Shown: piece after piece, positions 19,924-24,893 of the stretch
How positions within the stretch are numbered: position 1 is the stretch's first letter
Layout: each line of letters starts with the position of its first letter
IMG/VR virus record: IMGVR_UViG_3300028490_000028
Span: 1-24,893 of that record
Reading direction: 5' to 3' (one strand)
DNA length: 24,893 nt
DNA from: a virus
Notes under the pieces: generated by a model
The model's database searches: none
Seen by the model: only the letters and a program-made list of their open reading frames with translations
Told to the model about the DNA's origin: nothing
Translations under genes and position numbers: made by a program

Positions 19924-21739
19924 AAGTCATCCCTGTTTCTTCAATATGTTTTATTGCTAAAGCATAGTACTTTTTATAGTCTAAATCTTTAGGTAACTTA
20001 TCAACTAAGTCCATCATAGGCTTAGCACCTTCACTCATTGGAACCTTGTTACCAGAACCTACATAAGATAATACACCACCTTTAGTAGAGTAATAGAAAC
20101 GAACTACTTTACCTAAGTAAGACTTCTTACCGTTATCAATACGATACTTATAATCACGTACGTCAAGGGCCTTGTTTGGACGGTCTGGTCTATTTAAATA
20201 TTCATCTGAATGTTTACCTAGCTTCACATAATTACCACCGCCACGGACTGTTCTGGAGATACAAAATCTTTCAATCTTAGTTTCAGCATTGATAGTATCC
20301 TCAACCTTAGTACCTTTAAGTAAGTATGCTTTAACAGCATCGATAACTATAGGATACACAGGGTTCTTCTGTAAAGTCTCATCACTATAGAAACCTTTTG
20401 CTTTAGTATAACCATCATAAACAGCGACGTAAGCATTAACATCTCTTGAGTGTAATGATTTATACTCACCATACTCCATAACCATGTTAGTTATCTTTTC
20501 CCATTTAGATACTACTTTCTCTAGTTTCTTTTTATCTTTATAGACAACCTCAACACCATCAGTATTAGCAGATACTACTCTGATACCTTTATTCTCTAAC
20601 ATTTCTATTAGATGTAGCAGATATAGCTGCCCTGTGAGCGTTGTTTGGATAAGTAACTGAGGTGCATACATATAACTATAGATTGAGCCAAATTTACCAT
20701 ACGAGCCATTCATCATCATTTTGTTCTTTTCAATGATTGCTTTCTCTTCTTCTGTCCTATCACCTGCTTTATCTTTAAGAGCCATTCGCTCATCATAGAC
20801 TGACGTATACTCTTTAAGAAAATCATGGCCTATATGCTCTGGGTATAAACCTAACGCAATAATCATTGAAGGATAATAAGATCTTACATCGACGTTACCT
20901 AATTTCTCACCTTTCTTTGGTACTATAGAAGTACACTTCTCGGTACTATGTAAACCACCAATACCTAAATTATAAACGCCTTTACCTATTACTATTTGAT
21001 AACCTTTAAACCAGTCAGGTAGAATAGGTGAGCCTGAGTTACTAATCTCAATCTTACTTGTTTCTATCTTCTTGACTAATTTCTTATCAAACTTAACATT
21101 AGCAGGTGCTTTGTATTGAACATACTCTGGTACTTTTTTACCTTTGTTTAACTCTTTATTAGTTTTACCTAAGGCAGAAGCAAATAACATCTCTGCTATC
21201 TGAGGGTCTGACTTACTCATAAATGCTCTACCTAAAGTTCTTCTAAGATTAAGTTGAGGTGTTATTTGATTATAAAGAAGTTCTGTAACATCTAAATCAA
21301 CTTTGTTATAAGTCATAACATTTTCCCACATCTCTTTAGTATGCTTTACATGAGGGTCATAAGGTAACTCTTGTAATTTACGAGAGTGAGACCTTGCTCC
21401 GTACATCTTAAGACCGCCTTGCCCGTAGAGTACTTCCATAATATCAATGTTCTCAAATCTATACTGGTCAAAAGTCCAATACTTAATATCTTCTTCAATC
21501 ATCTGGACTGACATTGTATATAGTTCTTTAGCAGATAGACCATTGACCATACCTGATACCATAGTATTATCATATTTGATTGAGTTGAAGCCAACACAGA
21601 TGTATTTGTCTAACATTTTTTTAATTTTCTTTGATTGATCTGACTGAAGTTGTGTATATTTACCATTGACTTTGAAACCTACCATGACTTTAGTGGGTGT
21701 TGTTTCAACATCAAAGAATGCTATTTGTTTTTCTATCAT
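19916..21739 (-). CDS. Family B DNA polymerase, compact, with 3'-5' exonuclease
   Basis: 607 aa, shorter than most phage family B polymerases (T4 gp43 is about 900). Proofreading domain: FFDVETTP (Asp10, Glu12), VGFNSIKYDNTM (Asn52, Tyr56, Asp57) and YNKVDLD (Tyr144, Asp148). Polymerase: motif A DVRSYYPSMII with Asp284, motif B KNKMMMNGSYGKFGS (about 338-351), motif C SANTDGVEV with Asp394; the first Asp of the usual DTD is replaced by Asn, as is often seen in phage PolB (NTDG). It copies the phage genome together with the ssDNA-binding protein upstream and the exonuclease downstream. No terminal-protein (TPR) insertions are obvious. Ribosome site AAAGGAATTAGA; it starts one base after the preceding gene. 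Confidence 0.92.
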   Translation of the reverse strand: MIEKQIAFFDVETTPTKVMVGFKVNGKYTQLQSDQSKKIKKMLDKYICVGFNSIKYDNTMVSGMVNGLSAKELYTMSVQMIEEDIKYWTFDQYRFENIDIMEVLYGQGGLKMYGARSHSRKLQELPYDPHVKHTKEMWENVMTYNKVDLDVTELLYNQITPQLNLRRTLGRAFMSKSDPQIAEMLFASALGKTNKELNKGKKVPEYVQYKAPANVKFDKKLVKKIETSKIEISNSGSPILPDWFKGYQIVIGKGVYNLGIGGLHSTEKCTSIVPKKGEKLGNVDVRSYYPSMIIALGLYPEHIGHDFLKEYTSVYDERMALKDKAGDRTEEEKAIIEKNKMMMNGSYGKFGSIYSYMYAPQLLIQTTLTGQLYLLHLIEMLENKGIRVVSANTDGVEVVYKDKKKLEKVVSKWEKITNMVMEYGEYKSLHSRDVNAYVAVYDGYTKAKGFYSDETLQKNPVYPIVIDAVKAYLLKGTKVEDTINAETKIERFCISRTVRGGGNYVKLGKHSDEYLNRPDRPNKALDVRDYKYRIDNGKKSYLGKVVRFYYSTKGGVLSYVGSGNKVPMSEGAKPMMDLVDKLPKDLDYKKYYALAIKHIEETGMTYE

Positions 21740-21740
21740 T

Positions 21741-21890
21741 CTAATTCCTTTTGTATACCTTACTCATTGCTACAACTAATTTACCAACTAATTGTCTTAC
21801 TAACAAATCAAAAGCAGCGGGTTGCATATCTTGAGGGTTATCTATTTTAATTAGCTCTTCTGCTAACATTATAAGTTGATCATTATCCAT
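21741..21890 (-). CDS. 49-aa protein between SSB and polymerase genes
   Basis: 49 aa from the ATG at 21890, preceded by a good site (AAAGGAACTAAAA). The frame is open for 55 more codons upstream, but that part lies out of frame inside the ssDNA-binding protein gene and has a shadow-like Arg/Lys composition. The protein is helical: MDNDQLIMLAEELIKI, then AFDLLVRQLVGKLVVAMSKVYK. Function unknown; by place a replication helper. It ends one base before the polymerase start. Confidence 0.65.
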   Translation of the reverse strand: MDNDQLIMLAEELIKIDNPQDMQPAAFDLLVRQLVGKLVVAMSKVYKRN

Positions 21891-21932
21891 TTTTAGTTCC
21901 TTTCGAGTAGCTAGGATACACCTAACCACTCT

Positions 21933-21967
21933 AAGAAGAAATCTACTTCTTCTTCTTTTTCTTTTTT
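21933..21967 (-). other. Candidate -1 frameshift element A_AAA_AAG plus hairpin in SSB gene
   Basis: On the minus strand, the zero frame reads CCA AAA AAG AAA AAG AAG AAG AAG TAG. The heptamer A_AAA_AAG (21967-21961) is in phase. After a 6-nt spacer, nine pairs (21954-21946 with 21941-21933, eight Watson-Crick and one G-T) form a hairpin with the loop TAGA. The -1 frame then stays open for 16 codons, to a stop at 21911-21913, and reads EKEEEVDFFLEWLGVS. Slippery sequence, phase, spacer and hairpin are those of known -1 sites such as dnaX. Confidence 0.5.
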
Positions 21968-22533
21968 GGCTTCTCAGCTTCAAAACCTGTATCAGATAAT
22001 GCATCCCCTTCTTCTTCACCAAATGCGTCTGTACCACCACTTGAAAGTTTTTCAAATGAGATAAGCTGAACTGACTTTAAGAAGAGTGACACTCCACTTG
22101 ACTTTTTACCAGGCTGATATACTTTTAAATCAATAGCTACTCTTCCTGTAGAAGAACCACCCATCATTCCGTACTTATCAGTATCAAGAGGATTTCTCTT
22201 AGCATCAATCATAGCAATAACATTAGGTTTGCCTTCACCAAATGAGGTTGTAGTTTTAAAGTATGAGATTAATGTACCATCATCTTTAGTTCTAACCATG
22301 TTCTTAAAGTTGTTAGGCTCATCACCTGCCCCACTTGCTTTGTTCTCTTCCCAGAATTCAAGCACTGCTTTCTTCATTTCTTTAGCAGATTTCTTTGTAT
22401 GGATAATAGAAACAGTGTACTGTTTAGCATCACCATCATAGTTATCAACGCCATCGCCTGTTACAATTCCAAAAGGAATTCTAGCTGGTGCAAACTCTGT
22501 AGATGGAACTACTAATATTTTTTTATCTGCCAT
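21943..22533 (-). CDS. DUF2815-type ssDNA-binding protein
   Basis: 196 aa in zero frame. Residues 10-165 look like the DUF2815/phage SSB OB-fold family: FGIVTGDGVDNYDGDAKQYTVSIIH (start of the barrel), KKAVLEFWEE, RKNPLD.. region with RNPLDTDKYGMMGG, and GVSLFLKSVQLISFEKL at the end of the barrel. The C-terminus starts acidic (GEEEGDALSDTGFEAE), as an SSB tail should, but ends in PKKKKKKK. A -1 shift at 21967-21961 would give a 207-residue form ending EKEEEVDFFLEWLGVS, which is acidic and aromatic, like the partner-binding tips of E. coli SSB and T7 gp2.5. It would coat single-stranded DNA for the polymerase coded two genes on. It overlaps the upstream gene by one base (TAATG). Confidence 0.75.
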   Translation of the reverse strand: MADKKILVVPSTEFAPARIPFGIVTGDGVDNYDGDAKQYTVSIIHTKKSAKEMKKAVLEFWEENKASGAGDEPNNFKNMVRTKDDGTLISYFKTTTSFGEGKPNVIAMIDAKRNPLDTDKYGMMGGSSTGRVAIDLKVYQPGKKSSGVSLFLKSVQLISFEKLSSGGTDAFGEEEGDALSDTGFEAEKPKKKKKKK

Positions 22534-22916
22534 TACAGAGCCTTCACTGCAGCTTTGCGCTTACTAAGTTCTGAACCTTTAAGTCCTGTTGCTTGGATCT
22601 CTTTAAGAAGTTTCTTTGCTTTCTTCTTTTTGCCTTTAGCAATAAGAGTATCAAGTTCGTTGAGTTGGAAAGGGTCTTCTGGGTTAATTCCTGCGGGTAC
22701 AGTCTTAACTTCAGCTTCTACTTCAGCTTCTACTTCAGCTTCTACATTATCATAACAACCAGCATCTTTATATAACTTCTCAGTTAATCTACCAGCGTCA
22801 GATACAAGCTTTGCACCTTCTTCATTCCCATCTGCTAAAAGTAAAATCGCTAACATATCTTTTACGTTCTTTCTTTTTACTGCTGACATCATTTCTTCAT
22901 TTACTAATTTACTCAT
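22533..22916 (-). CDS. Unknown replication-cluster protein with EAEV repeats
   Basis: 127 aa. N-terminal helices (NEEMMSAVKRKNVKDMLAILLLADGNEEG) are followed by a VEAEVEAEVEAEV linker (about 58-71) coded by three 12-nt repeats, a short NPEDPFQLNELDTLIAK and a lysine-rich helix (GKKKKAKKLLKEIQATGLKG). The end resembles small helical DNA- or RNA-binding tails. The family is not recognised. It is the first gene of the replication cluster, coupled by TAATG to the ssDNA-binding protein gene, so it probably acts in replication or recombination. Ribosome site TTAAGGATAATT. Confidence 0.65.
   Translation of the reverse strand: MSKLVNEEMMSAVKRKNVKDMLAILLLADGNEEGAKLVSDAGRLTEKLYKDAGCYDNVEAEVEAEVEAEVKTVPAGINPEDPFQLNELDTLIAKGKKKKAKKLLKEIQATGLKGSELSKRKAAVKAL
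22708..22743 (-). repeat. 3 x 12-nt tandem repeat coding EAEV
   Basis: Three identical 12-nt units (minus strand AGAAGCTGAAGT, plus ACTTCAGCTTCT) at 22708, 22720 and 22732. They code the EAEV linker of the 127-aa protein. Likely to vary in copy number between relatives. Confidence 0.9.
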
Positions 22917-22970
22917 AATTATCCTTAATTATCTTTTTATTATCTTGTTACTTTGACTTATGTCAGGGAG

Positions 22971-23237
22971 TTAGTATCCATTGCTATTACATTTTTTTAA
23001 GTAGTTAGAAATGGTCTTGATACTTTTATCAATCTCAGGTCTATCGCTCATACCGTCTAAAGTAATTAAATCATGGATTACTACTCTTGCTTTACCGCAA
23101 GATGCTGCCATATTTCCAATGTTAGCATAAGTAACTATTGCTTTAGTGTTAGCATCAACTCTTTTAACTATTCTTAACTCAAGTGGATTAGCATTTACTG
23201 TAAGTGTTAATGCTATCATTAATAAAATCTTTTTCAT
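22971..23237 (-). CDS. Secreted (periplasmic) small protein
   Basis: 88 aa with a Sec signal peptide: MKKILLMIALTLTVNA, likely cut after Ala16 before NP. The mature part of 72 residues has two Cys (47 and 83) that can form one disulfide, and a helical C-terminus (IDKSIKTISNYLKKC). No family is recognised. It has its own promoter (23258-23281) and site AAAGGATAAAC, and it lies next to a small membrane protein gene. A phage-coded periplasmic protein outside the lysis block suggests protection of the infected cell envelope, superinfection exclusion or lysis control; none can be shown here. Confidence 0.7.
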   Translation of the reverse strand: MKKILLMIALTLTVNANPLELRIVKRVDANTKAIVTYANIGNMAASCGKARVVIHDLITLDGMSDRPEIDKSIKTISNYLKKCNSNGY

Positions 23238-23257
23238 GTTTATCCTTTGTTATGTTA

Positions 23258-23281
23258 TATTATACAATATATTATATTAAA
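23258..23281 (-). promoter_or_regulatory. Minus-strand promoter element, copy 2 (secreted protein gene)
   Basis: Minus-strand reading TTTAATATAATATATTG, then TATAAT (23259-23264). It matches 21 of 24 positions of the element at 74-97 and stands 21 nt before the ATG at 23237. It overlaps the end of the membrane protein gene. It may also serve the replication genes downstream, since no equal element is present in 22917-22970. Confidence 0.6.
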
Positions 23282-23465
23282 AAGATATAAAGATTGAGAT
23301 AATTAGTATAGTTACAATTAATCCTACTATTACATAATCTAAAGTAGTCATTGCTAGTTGGTGCCTACCTATTTTAAAATCTTCCATCTTCTGACGCTCT
23401 AGTCTTTCTGTCTCTACAAACTCTTCTAAGTTATTACAGTCTTCTTGATTAAATATCCATTTCAT
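23277..23465 (-). CDS. Small tail-anchored membrane protein
   Basis: 62 aa. Residues 1-42 are charged and partly helical (NNLEEFVETERLERQKMEDF), and residues 43-62 are a single hydrophobic helix (YVIVGLIVTILIISIFISF) at the C-terminus, so the bulk should face the cytoplasm. A single-pass holin- or antiholin-like role is possible, since the next gene product is secreted, but there is no supporting endolysin gene nearby. Function unknown. Ribosome site TAAAGGATAAGTA; it follows the structured 160-nt leader at 23466-23626. Confidence 0.65.
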   Translation of the reverse strand: MKWIFNQEDCNNLEEFVETERLERQKMEDFKIGRHQLAMTTLDYVIVGLIVTILIISIFISF

Positions 23466-23493
23466 TACTTATCCTTTATATTAAAATAACATC

Positions 23494-23611
23494 AAAGCCC
23501 CTTAGGAGAGGCTTCAAAATTATTTTGTTACGACTTGAATTGTCTTATAGCCTAACCACCCTTATAAGTATGTGGTCTCAGCTTATCACTGCCCAAAACT
23601 CAATTGGCTTT
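23494..23611 (-). ncRNA. Candidate structured leader RNA / attenuator
   Basis: The 160-nt gap 23466-23626 has no gene and is richer in G+C than its surroundings. On the minus strand it can form GCCAA...TTGGGC, then ACCAC...GTGGT with an outer AGC/GCT (23549-23583), CAAAA-TAA-TTTTG (23515-23527) and AAGCC...GGCTT (23495-23514), the last followed by T-rich sequence. The final GGCTTT can pair instead with AAAGCC of 23606-23611, so local and long-range helices exclude one another, as in attenuators and riboswitches. No known class is recognised. It precedes the genes of the membrane protein and the secreted protein. Confidence 0.35.
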
Positions 23612-23626
23612 CCTGATGATAGATTT

Positions 23627-23989
23627 TTATGACTTGTCTGTCAAAAACTCTTTAATTAATTTAGAGCACTCTTCATACCCACAACAGAACATACACTTAT
23701 GCTTCTTCTTACGGATCTTTAAATGGACCGATGCTTGAGTTCTTGTATGAGATGAGTTAACTACTGTCTTAGTTGCTTTGAGCTCTAAAAACAGTACTCT
23801 ACGCTTCCCTACTATCATTAAATCAGGCCAACCTTTACTCCACTTACCATTTATTCTTTTGTTCTTTGCTGCTTGCCCAATAGTTGTTACCATATCAGCA
23901 GCAAGGTCAAAACGATAAGGAGTATTAGGAAACTCTGATTGAAGCATAGTAACTATTCTATCAACTAAGAGCGCTTCAGGCTTCTTCAT
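23627..23989 (-). CDS. VRR-NUC-like nuclease
   Basis: 120 aa. A PD-(D/E)xK-type nuclease core is seen: WSKGWPDLMIVGKRRVLFLELKA, with Pro-Asp, then the Glu-x-Lys pair after a hydrophobic strand, and an N-terminal Glu in PEALLVDRIV. HTRTQASVHLKI is the usual Q..H helix after it. This suits the small stand-alone VRR-NUC proteins of phages, which resemble Holliday-junction or flap nucleases. Two Cys pairs near the end (CMFCC) might bind metal. The gene overlaps none but follows the preceding stop directly (TAG ATG). Confidence 0.75.
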   Translation of the reverse strand: MKKPEALLVDRIVTMLQSEFPNTPYRFDLAADMVTTIGQAAKNKRINGKWSKGWPDLMIVGKRRVLFLELKATKTVVNSSHTRTQASVHLKIRKKKHKCMFCCGYEECSKLIKEFLTDKS

Positions 23990-24388
23990 CTATATATCTT
24001 CCCATTTATCACTATTAACTTCGTATAAAGTATTTCTCGCTTTACAAGTTTCTATATTTGTACCTGTAGTTTCTGAAGTAAAGCAAAATATTTTACCTGT
24101 CTCTTTACTTCTTTTAAGTACTGGAACAAACTCTTTCTTAATTGAATAACTATCTATACCACTATTGAATTTTAGAGCATAAGGTACTTCTTTACCATAA
24201 TAGAGGATAGTCTCACCCTCTGCTTGAGCTTTTCTAATCTCTGAATATTCATCATCTACAATGTATTCATGATGTATTAACCATAATGGTTCTTCTGATG
24301 TTCTCCACTCAAACCCATCCTTTTTATTCCACACCTTAGTACCATCTGGACAATTCGCCCATCTAATTATTTCTTCTTTATGTTTCAT
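23990..24388 (-). CDS. Unknown early-type protein
   Basis: 132 aa, family not named. The middle has PLWLIHHEYIVDDEYSEIRKAQAEGETILYYGKE, a Trp/His-rich strand pair followed by RKAQAEG and I.YYGKE. That arrangement occurs in small hypothetical proteins of many lytic phages, where a W...d.Y....d...lrkA...Gk.i.y.. sequence is repeated. The C-terminus has SKETGKIFCFTSETTG and two Cys. No catalytic motif is evident. The promoter element at 24416-24439 lies 28 nt upstream, with AAAGGATGTATA as ribosome site. Confidence 0.6.
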   Translation of the reverse strand: MKHKEEIIRWANCPDGTKVWNKKDGFEWRTSEEPLWLIHHEYIVDDEYSEIRKAQAEGETILYYGKEVPYALKFNSGIDSYSIKKEFVPVLKRSKETGKIFCFTSETTGTNIETCKARNTLYEVNSDKWEDI

Positions 24389-24415
24389 TATACATCCTTT
24401 TCTTTTAAGATATCT

Positions 24416-24439
24416 TATTATACTATATAATACATTAAA
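24416..24439 (-). promoter_or_regulatory. Minus-strand promoter element, copy 4
   Basis: Identical over 24 nt to the element at 74-97. Minus-strand TATAAT at 24417-24422. It overlaps the last codons of the zinc-ribbon gene and starts transcription of the gene at 24388 and probably of the nuclease gene after it. Confidence 0.65.
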
Positions 24440-24887
24440 GTTTTATTAAATCTTTCATGTGCTTATATATTGTACCTTCTTTGTTAATCTTCATTCTAAA
24501 TTTATTTACTAAGATCTTCCATGGTTCATCGTTCTTCTTGTAACTTTCGCCACACCAGTATTTAAAACCACTTTTTAATTTTTGGTTAACTATAATATAA
24601 TCAATAAGGTAAGCAACATCGGCACCTGTTATTTTAGATGTATCTGTGTAGTCTTCCATCTTAGTTAACTTCTTAATCTTCTTGTTCTCTACATAATCTT
24701 GCTTTATAATATTATCACATGATGGACAATACCATGTTCTTTTAGTTCCATGTTTATTAAGTACTTTTTCTAGCCTACAGTTATTCATTTGAAATTCATA
24801 ATCACAAGTATCACAAACTGACTTAGTAAACATAACTAAATCACTTTCTCTAGGTTCAGGTTTGACTGCATTGAAATCGCGCATCAT
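24435..24887 (-). CDS. Zinc-ribbon protein of unknown function, start uncertain
   Basis: 150 aa as seen. CDTC (residues 25-28) and CPSC (54-57) form a zinc ribbon with about 25 residues between the pairs, as in small DNA- or RNA-binding ribbons; the C-terminal part is helical and lysine-rich (WKILVNKFRMKINKEGTIYKHMKDLI). Two ATGs (24887 and 24884) are possible, but only 6 nt (CCTACA) remain to the window edge, no ribosome site is visible and the frame is still open, so the gene may begin farther out. Function unknown; a transcription or replication accessory role is plausible. Confidence 0.6.
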   Translation of the reverse strand: MMRDFNAVKPEPRESDLVMFTKSVCDTCDYEFQMNNCRLEKVLNKHGTKRTWYCPSCDNIIKQDYVENKKIKKLTKMEDYTDTSKITGADVAYLIDYIIVNQKLKSGFKYWCGESYKKNDEPWKILVNKFRMKINKEGTIYKHMKDLIKL

Positions 24888-24893
24888 TGTAGG

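Noticed and set aside
21891-22055. Longer start of the 49-aa gene inside the SSB gene
   Set aside because: The extension has an Arg/Lys-rich shadow composition and no ribosome site; ATG at 21890 has AAAGGAACTAAAA.
23515-23545. 16S rRNA 3'-end-like string AAGTCGTAACAA and a tRNA-like T-loop on the minus strand
   Set aside because: Only about 12 nt agree; no anti-Shine-Dalgarno end and no acceptor or anticodon stems can be built.
1-24893. Lysogeny functions, insertion sequences or attachment sites
   Set aside because: No integrase, excisionase, transposase or tRNA-adjacent repeat is seen; the single HTH-like gene alone does not indicate a lysogeny module.

Overview
The window is part of the genome of an AT-rich, double-stranded DNA tailed phage with a long, apparently non-contractile (siphovirus-type) tail. 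It carries an HK97-fold capsid set (portal, prohead protease, major capsid protein) and a lambda-like tail set: G/GT-type chaperones with a -1 frameshift, a tape measure, an NlpC/P60 hydrolase and a J-like tip protein. No sheath, baseplate wedge, integrase or ribosomal gene is seen, and the terminase must lie outside the window. A gene for a signal-peptidase-II-type lipoprotein and a lambda-type tail tip favour a Gram-negative host. AT-rich extended -10 promoters without a clear -35 and AAGGA-type ribosome binding sites would fit Campylobacterota, but that is only a guess.

Layout. Positions 1-160 are a divergent control region; a minus-strand gene leaves the window at its left edge and the structural block begins on the plus strand. 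Plus strand, 161-15354: two small proteins sharing an N-terminal domain (the second with an Ig-like domain), portal, a tandem-repeat fibre-like protein, connector, stopper-like and terminator-like proteins, major tail protein, a lipoprotein, G/GT chaperones, an HK97 gp10-like protein, tape measure, tail tip proteins including the NlpC/P60 hydrolase and J, a fibre, and finally prohead protease and major capsid protein. The head genes are therefore split to the two ends of the block. Five extended -10 promoters (TGnTATAAT) sit in it; the major tail and major capsid genes each have their own. The plus block and the minus block converge on a bidirectional hairpin terminator at 15364-15386.

Minus strand, 24887 down to 15389: small early-type genes (zinc-ribbon protein, VRR-NUC-like nuclease, small membrane protein, secreted protein), then a replication cluster (Lys-rich protein, DUF2815-type ssDNA-binding protein, 49-aa protein, compact family B DNA polymerase, 5'-3' exonuclease), then a tightly coupled nucleotide operon (dCMP deaminase, DUF6378-like protein, unknown protein, ThyX-like/nucleoside deoxyribosyltransferase-like fusion, YfbR-like HD nucleotidase, MazG-like protein with zinc ribbon, HTH-like protein, 43-aa protein). 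A 24-nt promoter-like element occurs four times ahead of minus-strand genes.

Most notable observations: (1) the ssDNA-binding protein gene ends in an A_AAA_AAG slippery site followed, 6 nt on, by a 9-bp hairpin; a -1 shift would replace the poly-lysine end by an acidic, aromatic tail of the kind SSB proteins use; (2) a textbook G_GGA_AAC frameshift joins the G and T tail chaperones; (3) a ThyX-like/deoxyribosyltransferase-like fusion whose ThyX motif departs from consensus; (4) a lipoprotein gene of foreign-looking codon use inserted between tail genes behind a hairpin; (5) a 160-nt structured intergenic region with competing pairings.
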